A stretch of DNA of 64,000 bases from Caldilineaceae bacterium (GCA_958295845.1 OY282376.1:943022-1007021), one strand, 5' to 3'; counted from the first letter of the stretch, positions 26,595 to 36,446 are shown. Notes: generated from the letters alone by a model not told the origin. Made by a program: numbers and translations.

Positions 26595-28289
26595 CTACTC
26601 CTCGATGTACCACTTCTCAAGGTCGGTGACAGCGCCGATCGTGGCAGATCCTTCAGGCCCAATCAGGGTGTCACGCCATCCCTTGACATTTTCGCCTATC
26701 AGCAACAGAGACTGTGGCGCATACAGGGGTATCCACGGAAGCTCATCATTCCAGATGGCGGTGGCTTGCGTGTACAGCGCATTGCGTTCGTCGTCGTCAA
26801 CCGTAGCGAGGGCCTGATTGTACAGTGCATCCAGCTCCTCGTTACAGTAGCGGCTCGAGTTGTAACCGTCGGGGTAGACGCGATCACACCCGACAATTGT
26901 CGTATCGGGATAGTAGGACCGGCCCCAGCCTCCTACCCAGCTGATCTCATAGTCGCCAGTCTCGTAGAAGACCTCCAGACCCCTGGCACCATCGGTCTGT
27001 ACCAACTTGGTCTTGATGCCTACCCCTTCTATGAACTGCTGGAGAATTGGCAGCTGATCCGGCATGTCCGTGCCAAACCAGACGATCTCGACGACACGGT
27101 CAAAGTCCCAGCCCATATCCTCCAGCAAGGCCGTGGACTTTTCAGGGTTGTAAGCGTACTCCTCAATGTCCAGCGTAACCCCCGGAGGAGGCGCCCACTG
27201 CGACACCGGCTGTACCTTCGTCAAGTCCGCGTTGCCCCAGAGTTGGGTCGCAATCTCCGCACGGTCGATTGCGTACAGGAACGCCTGCCGGAACCGCTTG
27301 TCCGCTAACGCCTCGTCCTGGAAGGTGATGGAGAAGAAGTAAGCCGGGAACTTGTCCTGATATTCCCAGTCGACGCCGGGAAGATTCGTGACTTTATCGA
27401 ACTCGTCAGCGCTCGGGTTCAGGAAACCGACCATGTTTATCTCACCCTTCTCCAGGGCGATGATCATCACGCTGTTGTCGCCGTAGAATCGAATGACGAC
27501 GTTCTTGAGCAGAGGCGCTCCCTTGAAGTAGCTGTCGTTGCGCTCGAAGATGGTGTGCTGATCGGGGATATACTCCTTGAACACGAAGGGACCGGTGCCG
27601 AAAGGCAGTTCAGTGGCGAACTCGGTCTGCAGCCAGTCCTCCGGCTCAAGCCCTTCGAACACGTGGGCCGGGGCAATTCGCATAGCGAACCGCTCTATGA
27701 TCGTTACCCGCGGCTGGGTCAACTCAAACTGGATGGTGTAATCGTCCAGGACCTTGATCCCCTCCGCAGTCTCGGTGTTGCCTTCCTGATAGTCAATTGC
27801 CCCTACTATCGCATCTTTCAGGCCACCGGACGCCGTCGAGCCGCCCTCAGGCAGTAGAGCCGCGTGGAACGAGAACGAAACGTCGTTGGCCGTAAAAGGC
27901 ATGCCGTCATGCCACGTCACACCTTCCCGCAGGTTGAAGGTGTATGTCAGCCCATCGGGGCTGATCTCATAGCTCTCGGCCAGATCAGGAACCCACTTGA
28001 GCGTACTGTGCTCCTGCATGACCAGTGAGTTCATGAAGAGGTTCCAGTGGAATGACTGCGCACTGCTATGTGCTTTCCAGGGAAGAAATGTGGGGATGGC
28101 GGCGCTGCCCTGTACGGAGCCAATCGTGAGGGTCCCGCCCTCATCAGCTTCGGCAGCAGCTTCCGCCGGGGCGTCGGCGGCCGGCGCAGCAACAGGTACA
28201 CAGGCAGCGACAATCAGGGCTGCAATACTCAACGCAGCCACAAAAATCAGAGAACGACGGTGACCAATTCGTACACGAAACGGGTTCAT
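26595..28289 (-). CDS. Opp/Dpp family extracytoplasmic substrate-binding lipoprotein
   Basis: A protein of 564 residues from ATG 28289 (AGGAGAT upstream). The leader has a basic start (FRVRIGHRRS), a hydrophobic core and lipobox LIVAAC, then an Ala/Glu-rich linker. Family 5 solute-binding marks are WVPDLAESYEISPDGLTYTF, REGVTWHDGMPFTANDV, DKRFRQAFLYAIDRAEI and WNDELPWIPLYA. The family binds peptides, nickel or oligosaccharides; the downstream hydrolase-like genes favour an oligosaccharide here, by inference. It is first in a minus-strand operon with two permeases. Confidence 0.93.
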   Translation of the reverse strand: MNPFRVRIGHRRSLIFVAALSIAALIVAACVPVAAPAADAPAEAAAEADEGGTLTIGSVQGSAAIPTFLPWKAHSSAQSFHWNLFMNSLVMQEHSTLKWVPDLAESYEISPDGLTYTFNLREGVTWHDGMPFTANDVSFSFHAALLPEGGSTASGGLKDAIVGAIDYQEGNTETAEGIKVLDDYTIQFELTQPRVTIIERFAMRIAPAHVFEGLEPEDWLQTEFATELPFGTGPFVFKEYIPDQHTIFERNDSYFKGAPLLKNVVIRFYGDNSVMIIALEKGEINMVGFLNPSADEFDKVTNLPGVDWEYQDKFPAYFFSITFQDEALADKRFRQAFLYAIDRAEIATQLWGNADLTKVQPVSQWAPPPGVTLDIEEYAYNPEKSTALLEDMGWDFDRVVEIVWFGTDMPDQLPILQQFIEGVGIKTKLVQTDGARGLEVFYETGDYEISWVGGWGRSYYPDTTIVGCDRVYPDGYNSSRYCNEELDALYNQALATVDDDERNALYTQATAIWNDELPWIPLYAPQSLLLIGENVKGWRDTLIGPEGSATIGAVTDLEKWYIEE

Positions 28290-28895
28290 TTCCTGATCTC
28301 CTTTCTGTGAACAGATAAAGAGCGATAGGTACGACACACGTTCGGTACCGAGTACTCCTTGGATTTGGCCGGTTATCACCTCCTTTCGTGAATCGACCTA
28401 CCGACAGACTCGCGCGATATTGAGACACCCGACCGGCTTCTATGTCTTTTCATGCCGGAAAGAAAAGGTCTGCACTGTCTGGTTATTCCGGACACTGTCG
28501 GGCATTGTGGCGCTACAATGATCTCTTCCGAACCGCCCACATGCGCATTCAAAACCTGTTACGGGATCTGACCCTTTCCGGCAACACAAATCTGGAGGGT
28601 AATTTTCAGAAGCGCACATACCCAGCCAGGACCCCCTTAAAGTCGTCTAAGGGGCAACGAAATCAAAACCGGTTGCGCACATATTATGCCGCAACGTACT
28701 GGCGCAACTCCCTGCAACAGCACTGCGCCGTTTCGCTATGACTCATCTTTGGTCAACCGCTGGGAAACACAAATATATCATTATAATAAGAGAAAAACAG
28801 GAGGTTGGCAACCTCATTTTTTCTGGACAACTGAGAGGATTTACAGGTTTCGCAGAGGATATTATGTTCTTGGAAACCTGTTGAAGTTTATATGA
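28290..28895. other. Intergenic region between two minus-strand operons
   Basis: I see no supportable gene on either strand. It must hold the OppA promoter (minus strand) and it contains the terminator at 28793-28822. The half next to 28896 is distinctly AT-rich. Confidence 0.5.
28793..28822 (-). terminator. Bidirectional rho-independent terminator
   Basis: GAGGTTGGCAACCTC (28801-28815) forms a 6-bp stem. On the minus strand it is followed by CTGTTTTTCTC and on the plus strand by ATTTTTTC. It lies about 80 bases after the isomerase stop (28896) and should end the 30824-28896 operon. Confidence 0.7.
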
Positions 28896-29720
28896 TCAGG
28901 CAAGAACCTGGCCGTGCACGCCGAAGATTTCGCGCGCGTATTCCAGACTGCGTCCGTGGGCCTGGACCAGATCAAGTGTGTGGGGAGTGCCTTCTTCGCG
29001 AGCCAGCTCGACCATGAGCCACCCGTCAAAACTCACCTCGGCCAGCGTATGCGCCAACGCCCGGCAACTGGGTTCACCATCACCCAAAGTTTCATCCCAG
29101 GTACCTTTATTCGAACTTCGCAGTTCCACAATGTCAAGCCTGGATGCGTATTCACTTATCCACGCCCTGGCATCCTCGCCGCCCCGGCACATCCAATCGG
29201 CATCCACTGTCAGTCCTACGTCTACAGGGTCGGTATGCTCCAGCAGGTGGCGCAGTTCACGACCGTCTTCGGCCAGCTCGGGCAAATGATGATGTACGAC
29301 GAGACGTAAGCTCTCTCTCCTCAACGCCGCCCCCAGCAGAGCGAACCCCCGGGCCTGGGTTTCCAACATCTCGTCGGTCTTGCGCGCACCAATGGGCTGA
29401 GGATTGGCATTGATAAACTCAGCTCCCATTGGCAATAACAACTGCGCTCTCGCGACAATTGTTTCAATCGTCTGTGCTTGCACGCTGGTATCATGTAGCA
29501 GCGCATGCACGTAAGCCCCCGCCAGCTGCACCCCATGACTGTCCAGTGCAGCCTGCCAGCGGCTTGCCCAGTCCCCTTCGCCATCTAACGGATCGAGAAG
29601 TCCCTCAAAGTAGGCGTAACCCGCCTGGGCCAAGCCTGCAGCAACCTCGTCAATACGTTCCGTCAGGAAATCCCAACCGTAGTGTTGAGACCAACGATAG
29701 AAGCCACTGCATATCCGCAT
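28896..29720 (-). CDS. Sugar phosphate isomerase/epimerase-like TIM-barrel protein
   Basis: A protein of 274 residues of the xylose-isomerase-like barrel family. The start MRICSGFYRW, the acidic and His residues in YFEGLLDPLDGEGD, LRLVVHHHLPELAEDG, VGLTVDADWM, DIVELRSSNKGTWDETLGDG and GWLMVELARE follow the usual metal-site order (Glu, Asp, His, Glu). Members isomerise or epimerise keto-sugars and cyclitols. It follows the Gfo/Idh/MocA gene by 48 bp on the same strand and probably works on its product. The same gene has been deleted next to the other Gfo copy, leaving 15 codons at 19199-19243. Confidence 0.85.
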   Translation of the reverse strand: MRICSGFYRWSQHYGWDFLTERIDEVAAGLAQAGYAYFEGLLDPLDGEGDWASRWQAALDSHGVQLAGAYVHALLHDTSVQAQTIETIVARAQLLLPMGAEFINANPQPIGARKTDEMLETQARGFALLGAALRRESLRLVVHHHLPELAEDGRELRHLLEHTDPVDVGLTVDADWMCRGGEDARAWISEYASRLDIVELRSSNKGTWDETLGDGEPSCRALAHTLAEVSFDGWLMVELAREEGTPHTLDLVQAHGRSLEYAREIFGVHGQVLA

Positions 29721-29768
29721 GGCTAGACGCTCCTGTCAGCCGCGGTCATGGCCGCGGTACCGGGCTGC

Positions 29769-30824
29769 CTACCGGCTCAAATCAACACTCTCACCCGAGT
29801 TGGAGCTTTCCACGGCCGCGACCGCCATTCGTATGCTATCCAGGTTGTCGCGACCGGAGCATTCCGGCTCGCGCCCCTCTTCCAGGGCAAGTAACATCTC
29901 TCCCATCGAACCGGCGAAGCCCTCATATGCCCACGTGCCCGCGATTTCAAAAGTCTGTAACTGTTCAGGGGAATCCTTGAACGACAGGCTCAACTTGGCC
30001 GTTCCCATCGGATCGCTGAGCAGCGCGCTCCCGAGCGTGCCATCCAGAATCCACAGGTGATCATACAGAGCAGGCCCGGAAACAATGTTGTTGAAGTGAA
30101 GGGTCGTCATGACCTGGCGCGAAGGCTTGTATTCAAGGAGAATCGTATAGATCATTGGCGAAACCGCATTCTGGCCGGGCACCGTCGTGGTAGTCGCTTT
30201 CACCCGCAGCGGTGTGGTACCCGTAAAGTAGCGGCTCAAATCAATATAGTGGATACCGTGATCAACGATGTTGAAATCCTCATGCTCAGCGTACCAGCCA
30301 TAGTCCTGATAGGCCCGATAGCAGTGGGTAAGCGAGTAGACATGCCCCAAAACACCTCGTTCGACCAGGAGCTTAAGAACCCGATGAGGCGGTGCCCAAC
30401 GCGCCTGCTGATTGACCATCAGTTTTACCCCGGCGTCGCGGCAAATCTCGACAATACGCTCTGCCTCGTGCAAGCACGGAGCCAGGGGCTTCTGTGAGAA
30501 GATGTGCTTCCCTGCCGCGGCAATCTGCTCGACCAGAGGCAAACGTTGGTGAGCGTGTACCGCCAGGTCAACGACCTGCACCTCGGGATGCGAAAGCAGC
30601 TCTTCCACATTGGCTGTAACCAGTGGGTTGTCGAAATTGGCTGCTATGTTGCGAGCCTTCTCCACCGCTATGTCGCAACACGCGACGACGCGGTAGCCCG
30701 CTCTCTTATAGGCAGGCATTTGCGACCTCAGAACGATATTGCCGCAACCGACGAAACCAATGCCATAACGCAGGTCAGAGGGCAGGACCGGCTGATAATC
30801 AGAAGGTTGCAGGTCCTGGAACAT
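29769..30824 (-). CDS. Gfo/Idh/MocA family oxidoreductase (copy 2)
   Basis: A protein of 351 residues, same length as and closely similar to the 19292 protein throughout (shared blocks include SQKPLAP, FNIVDHGIHYIDLSRYF, VSPMIYTIL and GSMGEMLLALEEGREPE). The Rossmann loop reads GIGFVGCGNI, closer to the family consensus than copy 1. The catalytic Lys is in SQKPLA. It begins an operon with the intact isomerase at 28896. The sequence just upstream (TACTTTGCCG near 30866) also resembles that upstream of copy 1, so the promoter region was duplicated too. Confidence 0.93.
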   Translation of the reverse strand: MFQDLQPSDYQPVLPSDLRYGIGFVGCGNIVLRSQMPAYKRAGYRVVACCDIAVEKARNIAANFDNPLVTANVEELLSHPEVQVVDLAVHAHQRLPLVEQIAAAGKHIFSQKPLAPCLHEAERIVEICRDAGVKLMVNQQARWAPPHRVLKLLVERGVLGHVYSLTHCYRAYQDYGWYAEHEDFNIVDHGIHYIDLSRYFTGTTPLRVKATTTTVPGQNAVSPMIYTILLEYKPSRQVMTTLHFNNIVSGPALYDHLWILDGTLGSALLSDPMGTAKLSLSFKDSPEQLQTFEIAGTWAYEGFAGSMGEMLLALEEGREPECSGRDNLDSIRMAVAAVESSNSGESVDLSR

Positions 30825-31203
30825 GGCTATGATTCTCCTTAAACGTAGCTGGAGACGAAGATTTTCCTACTTTGCCGATTTACACCGTTGCGCGGATGCA
30901 ATGTGTAACGCAAACCAACAGGGGGATCTTGTATCCCGCAGCCTATTCTGGAACCCTCTCGAGGGTACTACGTCCTGCTTTACTTGCGTGTTCACAGAGA
31001 AGGCCAGTGATCGCGGGAACAATGCTATATGCCTTTCGGGTGAGGCAAGGTCGACATGCGCCGGAACAACTCCGCCAGTGGTTGTTCTTGCCTTTCTCGC
31101 GTTCAGAAAACGGTTCCGCCGGAAAAGTGGGGCTGACGCCGCGATAGCCGCTTGGGAGACCACTGTACAGCAAGTGTCGACCTGCGAACTTAAGGCGGCT
31201 CCC
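30825..31203. other. Intergenic region upstream of the copy 2 dehydrogenase operon
   Basis: No gene is supported. It should carry the minus-strand promoter of the 30824 operon and the 3' end of the kelch gene transcript. Palindromic CCCTCTCGAGGG at about 30954-30965 could be an operator. Confidence 0.4.
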
Positions 31204-32208
31204 TTACGGGCTCAACCGCAAAACCCGCCCCCGATTATCAATCCCCCCAGCTCGGTCCGACCCACCAAGAACAAACGCCGTGCCCTCATAACCAACCACA
31301 GGCATCCCATGAATGCCTGCCGGCAACTCCGGCAAAAGCTTCCACGCGCCCGAATCCGTGTCATACACCTCCGCGCTTGCCAGCGCCTTCCACGGCCGCG
31401 CCCCCAGAATCTCGCCGCCCGCAACCACAATGCCTCCGCCCACCACCGCCGCACCAAACCCGCTGCGCGCCTCGTTCATCTCAGGACCATCCCGCCACGC
31501 ACCACTGGCGGGACTGAATATCTCTACAGTCGCCAGCGCGCCCGTCCCACCCCAACGCCCGCCGATGACCCACAACTCGTCGTCAAAAGCCACCGCCGCC
31601 ACATGCTCGCGCGGCTGCGACGGGCCCGGCAAAACGGACCATACGTCCGTGGCCGGATCATAGCGAAGCATCGCTGTAGTGCCGCCCGTGCCGCCCACCA
31701 GATAGATAAAATCCCCAAGCGCAACAGCTTCCCCGCTCATGCGCCTCTCCGGCATCGCCCCGGCCGCCGTCCACATGTCCTTCAACGGATCATAGACCAA
31801 GATCGCTGCCGTAGCCTGCCAGCTCAAATCGGGCCCCCCGCCGAAAACGAAGATCTTGCCGTCGTAGGCGGTCACCATCATGTGGTGGGCCGGCTCCGGC
31901 ACTGGCGCCAGCTCCATCCAGCTGTCATCCGCCGGATCGTACGCCTCAAAACTGGTCAATCCCCCAAAACCGCCCGGCACATAGAAAATCCCGTCCACAA
32001 CCGCCGCCCGCATCTCCGAGCGTGCCGTCGGCATCGCCGCGCCCCTCTGCCAAATGCCTTCCTGTTCAGGGCTGTCAGGGGAAACAGCTGTAGGTGCCTC
32101 CGCCGGAGAGGGTTGGGCTGGGAACTGCCCCGCCGTGCAAGCAGCTACAAGCAGAACAGCCGCGACCGTCTTGATAATAAACACCGCGCCTGCAGGAAAT
32201 CTGATCAC
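31204..32208 (-). CDS. Kelch-repeat beta-propeller lipoprotein
   Basis: A protein of 334 residues from GTG 32208, placed 4 bp after the amidase stop. The leader VIRFPAGAVFIIKTVAAVLL ends in lipobox LVAAC, so the protein should sit on the outer face of the membrane. Six kelch blades follow, each with a GG pair and a later W: FYVPGGFGG, IFVFGGGPD, IYLVGGTGG, LWVIGGRWGG, IVVAGGEIL and FVLGGSDRAGG, with YDPADDSW-type ends between them. The propeller probably binds a carbohydrate or protein; no enzymatic residue can be named. Very short spacing links it to the amidase gene. Confidence 0.85.
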   Translation of the reverse strand: MIRFPAGAVFIIKTVAAVLLVAACTAGQFPAQPSPAEAPTAVSPDSPEQEGIWQRGAAMPTARSEMRAAVVDGIFYVPGGFGGLTSFEAYDPADDSWMELAPVPEPAHHMMVTAYDGKIFVFGGGPDLSWQATAAILVYDPLKDMWTAAGAMPERRMSGEAVALGDFIYLVGGTGGTTAMLRYDPATDVWSVLPGPSQPREHVAAVAFDDELWVIGGRWGGTGALATVEIFSPASGAWRDGPEMNEARSGFGAAVVGGGIVVAGGEILGARPWKALASAEVYDTDSGAWKLLPELPAGIHGMPVVGYEGTAFVLGGSDRAGGIDNRGRVLRLSP

Positions 32209-32212
32209 TGTC

Positions 32213-33508
32213 CTATCCCCGCACCATCGCTTCAATCGCCTCGCCCCACGCCAGCAGACGCTCATCCCCACCAAACGGCGCGCAGAACTGCACCGCCAGC
32301 GGCAACCCGTCATCCGTCTTCCCCGACGGAATCGCCAGCGCCGGCACGCCTGCGTTCGTCCATGGCAGATTCATGATCGGGTTGCCTGTCGCGTGGATCC
32401 CGTGCGGCGCAGCGCCGGTCGCCGCCGGCGCAATCCACAGATCCGCGCCCGAAGAGAGAAGCGCCTCCTCCATCCTGTGACGCAATCGCAACTGATCGGC
32501 GCGTATCTCGTCCCGTTCCTCGTCAGAAATGGTTGCCCCAGTCTTCATGATCTCATGCATATGCACGCTGTACCGGTCAGAATAGTCCCTGTACCAATTC
32601 TTATGGATCCGGGCCACCTCGACCGCAGTCAGCCGCCGGTGGCGCCGGTTGAGCTCGGCATAGTTCTGGAAAAATGGAACGCGCTCGATGCGGAACCCCT
32701 CAGCGGCCAGCCTATCAAGTGTTTCTTCAAAATGCTGCAAGCCGGCCTCCTCCGCCTCCTCGAGATATGGCCCGTCCGGAACCGCCAGCGCCGGCAGACC
32801 CTCAGGAGGCGCACTCCCGCTGTCGTCCCAACTGCCGAACAGCGCAGAGCAAGCCAGCTTCATCGTCGCTACATCCTGGCTGAATAGCCCTGCATGATCC
32901 ACAGATTTCGAGAAAAAGAGCATGCCATCGGTATTGATCCGGTCATAGCTGGGCTTGAACCCGATGATCCCACAGAAGGCCGCCGGTCGAATGACCGAAC
33001 CGATCGTCTGCGTGCCCAGCGCCAGCGGATAGAAGCCGGCCGCAACACCCGCTGCCGAACCGCTGCTCGAGCCGCCCGGCGTATGTTCCGTGTTGTGCGG
33101 GTTGCGCGTCGGGCCCGGCTGAAAGTAGGCAAATTCGGTGGTGACCGTCTTGCCTGCAATCAACGCGCCGTTCTGTCTTAGGCGCGTCACCACATCCGAT
33201 TCCGTTCCCTCGAACAGCGCCGCCGGCAACTTGGAACCGGCCTTAGTGGGGAACCCGTCCACGCGAAAAAAGTCCTTCACGCCAACAAGCATCCCGAACA
33301 GAGGGGGCCGCTGCGCCGGATCAGGGAAGCGGCCCAGCAATGCTTCAGCCTCACCCGTCAGCCGCTCCCGTCGCCCCGTCTCCGGCAGCAACGCCTCGAT
33401 CAGTGGGTCCTCAGCGTCAATGCGGTCGCAAATCTCCTGGACGTGCGCAATCAGATCGACCTCGCCGTTCCGCAGCGTAGCAGCGCTTGGAAATCCTCTA
33501 TCAGGCAT
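32213..33508 (-). CDS. Amidase signature family hydrolase
   Basis: A protein of 431 residues with the Ser-cisSer-Lys triad: Lys78 in GVKDFF, the cis-Ser in GGSSSGSAAG (145-154) and the nucleophile Ser171 in GTQTIGSVIRP. IVV-type C-terminal blocks (PAATGAAPHG, NLPWTNAGVPALAIPSG, PLAVQF) agree with the family. It hydrolyses an amide such as an aryl, acyl or ureido amide in the cytoplasm; the substrate is not readable. It lies 76 bp after the aldolase/dehydrogenase gene on the same strand and just before the kelch gene. Confidence 0.93.
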   Translation of the reverse strand: MPDRGFPSAATLRNGEVDLIAHVQEICDRIDAEDPLIEALLPETGRRERLTGEAEALLGRFPDPAQRPPLFGMLVGVKDFFRVDGFPTKAGSKLPAALFEGTESDVVTRLRQNGALIAGKTVTTEFAYFQPGPTRNPHNTEHTPGGSSSGSAAGVAAGFYPLALGTQTIGSVIRPAAFCGIIGFKPSYDRINTDGMLFFSKSVDHAGLFSQDVATMKLACSALFGSWDDSGSAPPEGLPALAVPDGPYLEEAEEAGLQHFEETLDRLAAEGFRIERVPFFQNYAELNRRHRRLTAVEVARIHKNWYRDYSDRYSVHMHEIMKTGATISDEERDEIRADQLRLRHRMEEALLSSGADLWIAPAATGAAPHGIHATGNPIMNLPWTNAGVPALAIPSGKTDDGLPLAVQFCAPFGGDERLLAWGEAIEAMVRG

Positions 33509-33584
33509 CGACTATTCTCCAGTGTCCCAAGATCTTCTGTCGTCTTCCATTGCTGCTTTCAGCCCCACCATCCCGTCCAGTCAG

Positions 33585-35774
33585 CTACCGCAGGAACGCC
33601 TCCACCAGCCCGCCATCCACATTGAGAATCTGGCCCGTCGTCTTGGCGAGTGCGCCGCTGATTAACAGGTATGCGGCCTCGGCCTGGTCCTCCGGCAGAA
33701 TCGCCTGCTTCGTCAGCGTGCGCTGGGCATAAAACTCGGCCAGGCGGTCCCGCAAAACGTCTGTCTCCTCCGCCTCGTCGAATGAGATCCCATACTTCTG
33801 CAACCCTGAAATCACACGCTCGCGCGGGAACATCGAGCTGCCCGTCACTACAGTGGCCGGCGCCAGCCCGTTAACCCGCACATTCGGCGCCAGTTCGATC
33901 GCCAGTTCGCGCACCAAATGGTTCGCCGCCGCCTTGCTCGTGTCGTAGGCCAGCGAGCCCTTCTTGGCCACCGCACCGTTGACACTCGTCGCGATCACCA
34001 GCGAGCCGGGCAGCCCCTGTGCCTCCCAGATCTTGCGCGCTTCATCCGCAACGATATACGCGCCCTTGACGTTCACGTCGAACGTCGTGTCCCACCTCTC
34101 GTCCGGAATCTGACCGCTGGCATCGGGCGGGTAGTAGTAACCGGCCGTGATCACAAGATGGTCGATGCCGCCATAGGCCAATAAAGTCTGGCCAAGAAGC
34201 GCCTGCACACTGGCCCGGTCCCCCACATCCACGCCCAGCCCGATCGCCGGCCCGCACTCGGATATGCCCGTACCCGCGACCCCGATGCCAACCCCGTAAA
34301 TGCCGGTCAGCTCGTCCGCAGTCGCCTGCGCCGCCTCCGCATTCAAGTCCGCGCACACGACATGCGCGCCCTCCTCCGCCACGCGGTGCGCGACCGCCCT
34401 GCCGATGCCGCTGCCCGCGCCGACCACAACAACCACGTTGCGCGCCAGCTCCTGTTCCGGCGGCATCCGTCGCAGCTTGGCCTCCTCCAGCAACCAGTAC
34501 TCGATGTCAAAGGCCTCCTGCTTCGGCAGCGCCGCGTACCTGCTGACCGTCTCCGCGCCCCGCATCACCTCCACCGCACAATTGTAGAACTCCGCCGTCA
34601 CCCGGCTCTCGCTCTTGTTCTTGCCCCACGCGATCATGCCAACCCCGGGAATGAGAATCACCGTCGGGTTCGGGTCCCGCATCGCCGGCGAATCGGCATG
34701 CTTGTGGGCACTGTAGTAGTCGGCGTAGTCCTGCCGGTACGAGGCCAGCCCGCTTTCCAATTTCTCCAGCAGCGCCCCCACATCCTTCGACCGCGGATCC
34801 CAGTCCACATAAAGCGGCTTGATCTTGGTGCGCAGGAAATGGTCGGGACAGGACGTCCCCAGTTCGGCAAGTCGGCCCGCGTCGTGGCTGTTGACGAAAC
34901 GCAATATCGCCTCGTCCGCCTGCACCGTCCCGACAAATACATTCTCCTGGCTGACCATGCCGCGCAGCACCGGCAGCAGGTGCACCAGCAGCGCCTCCCT
35001 CTCTTCGTCGCCAAGCGCCGCGTACTTCTGGCCGCCAAATGTCTCTGCGCCCTTGTCCCGGCTTTCAATGTAACGCGCCGCTTTCTCGATGATATCCAAG
35101 CTCAACTCGTAGCAGGCCTTGTCGTCCTCGGCCCAGTTGATCAGCCCGTGCCCACCCATCATAATACCTTCCATCGCCGGGTCCGCCGCCGCAATATCCC
35201 CCATCACCAGCCCCAATTCGAAACCGGGCCGTTGCCAGTCCACCCAGCCCAACTGATCGCCAAATATCTCAGCTGTCAGCGCCTCACCATCCTCAGCCGC
35301 AGCGATCGCGATGACTGCGTTGGGATGCGTGTGGTCCACGATCGGCGCTGGGATGAACGCGTGTAGCGGCGTGTCGATCGAAGACGCGCGCGGGTTGAGG
35401 TCGTAGACGCAGTGTAGATACTTCCCCACCATCTCGTCTTCAATCGGCGTCTTGACCCCCTTCAAGTCGGCCGCGTCGTAAATCGCCCGCAACTGCCGGA
35501 TCTTGTCCATATACAGCGACGAGAAATTCTCCCGCTTCGACGTGCGCAGGTCGCCCCCCGACCCCTTGACCCACAGCACCTCGACCGACTCGCCTGTCAT
35601 CGGGTCGGTCTCCATGTACTTGGAGGACGTATTGCCGCCGCCCGTGTTAGTGATGCGCTGGTCCTCGCCGAGCAGATTAGAACGGTAGACAAGACGGCCG
35701 ACCGGATCGAGCTCCGCCGCCTTCTCGTCGTCCCACAAATGAGATACATGTCGATAGTCGCTGGGTGCAGTCAT
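33585..35774 (-). CDS. Bifunctional class II aldolase / short-chain dehydrogenase
   Basis: A fusion of 729 residues from ATG 35774 (CGGAG 8 bases upstream). The N-terminal ~450 residues are a class II aldolase-like domain: GEDQRITNTGGGNTSSK, VLWVKGSGGDL, and DHTHPNAVIAIAAA with the zinc His pair. The C-terminal ~270 residues are an SDR: VVVVGAGSGIGRAV, TAGYYYPP in place of NNAG, and catalytic YDTSK. This arrangement matches the family of rhamnulose-1-phosphate aldolase/lactaldehyde dehydrogenase fusions, which cleave a ketose phosphate and process the aldehyde. Rhamnose, fucose or a related deoxysugar is a likely substrate, but no kinase or isomerase partner is adjacent. Confidence 0.9.
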   Translation of the reverse strand: MTAPSDYRHVSHLWDDEKAAELDPVGRLVYRSNLLGEDQRITNTGGGNTSSKYMETDPMTGESVEVLWVKGSGGDLRTSKRENFSSLYMDKIRQLRAIYDAADLKGVKTPIEDEMVGKYLHCVYDLNPRASSIDTPLHAFIPAPIVDHTHPNAVIAIAAAEDGEALTAEIFGDQLGWVDWQRPGFELGLVMGDIAAADPAMEGIMMGGHGLINWAEDDKACYELSLDIIEKAARYIESRDKGAETFGGQKYAALGDEEREALLVHLLPVLRGMVSQENVFVGTVQADEAILRFVNSHDAGRLAELGTSCPDHFLRTKIKPLYVDWDPRSKDVGALLEKLESGLASYRQDYADYYSAHKHADSPAMRDPNPTVILIPGVGMIAWGKNKSESRVTAEFYNCAVEVMRGAETVSRYAALPKQEAFDIEYWLLEEAKLRRMPPEQELARNVVVVVGAGSGIGRAVAHRVAEEGAHVVCADLNAEAAQATADELTGIYGVGIGVAGTGISECGPAIGLGVDVGDRASVQALLGQTLLAYGGIDHLVITAGYYYPPDASGQIPDERWDTTFDVNVKGAYIVADEARKIWEAQGLPGSLVIATSVNGAVAKKGSLAYDTSKAAANHLVRELAIELAPNVRVNGLAPATVVTGSSMFPRERVISGLQKYGISFDEAEETDVLRDRLAEFYAQRTLTKQAILPEDQAEAAYLLISGALAKTTGQILNVDGGLVEAFLR

Positions 35775-35951
35775 ATCAGAACTCCGAAGTTGCAGAAAAG
35801 GCATGTAGTCTGTGTTCAGTACCCGGTATCCAGTGGCATCAGCCTCATGTCTTTTCACGAGCCGCCGCCGACTGGTCACCGCAGTTGGCAGTGTAGCAGA
35901 AAGCACAGGGCTGCGCTAACAATTGGCCTCAGAGGAGAGGGCCAGCGAATC

Positions 35952-35980
35952 TGGACGTGCGCCACCGACTTTGTTACAAT
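35952..35980 (+). promoter_or_regulatory. Candidate promoter of the small membrane protein
   Basis: TGGACG (35952-35957), 17 bases, TACAAT (35975-35980), about 90 bases before ATG 36069. It lies in the divergent region between this gene and the aldolase fusion. Confidence 0.4.
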
Positions 35981-36068
35981 TCGGGCGCAGCACAACCTGT
36001 CATTTGGCCCCAATATTGCAAATTATAGGCCTCAACCACCGGTTCACTTAGATCTCTTACGCCATCCC

Positions 36069-36380
36069 ATGACGCTTGAATTCTGGCGCAATCTCTCAGT
36101 CGTCTGGATCTCAATATTCTTCTTCCTGATCTGCCTAGTTCCGCTGGCCATCGCTTTCCTGGCCGTACATGGCATGAGAAAAGTGCTGATCGGCGCCCAA
36201 TCCAACCTCGAACGCCTCCAGGACGCCAGCAGCAAGGCCCGCGCCAAAACCGAACAGACGGCCGCACAAGTAACCTCTGCCGTGATCCAGGGACAAAGCA
36301 AGGCCGAAAAGTCCCAGGCAACACTCAAACAGCTGTTGCAGCGCACGGAATCAGCACCCCCCTCCTCCCCTAAGAAGTAA
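36069..36380 (+). CDS. Small membrane-anchored coiled-coil protein
   Basis: A protein of 103 residues. One membrane helix at about residues 10-34 (VVWISIFFFLICLVPLAIAFL) is followed by a polar helical region rich in Ala, Gln, Lys and Glu (LERLQDASSKARAKTEQTAA) with heptad-like spacing and a Pro/Lys tail. I do not recognise a family. The length and layout suggest a single-pass inner-membrane protein with a cytoplasmic coiled coil. It is divergent from the aldolase/dehydrogenase fusion. Confidence 0.65.
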   Translation: MTLEFWRNLSVVWISIFFFLICLVPLAIAFLAVHGMRKVLIGAQSNLERLQDASSKARAKTEQTAAQVTSAVIQGQSKAEKSQATLKQLLQRTESAPPSSPKK

Positions 36381-36446
36381 GCGTTACATCCTCTCACGTT
36401 TAATCGCTAAACAACGCCTCTCGTCGAGCGCGTTTTGCACGCCTTG

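Noticed and set aside
28442..28741. Plus-strand open frame of 99 codons in the gap before the isomerase gene
   Set aside because: No ribosome site, no recognisable motif, and it lies where the minus-strand operon promoter and leader are expected.
30823..32376. Plus-strand open frame of 517 codons across the kelch gene
   Set aside because: Arg/Pro/His-rich translation without motifs; the opposite strand encodes a lipoprotein with six kelch blades.
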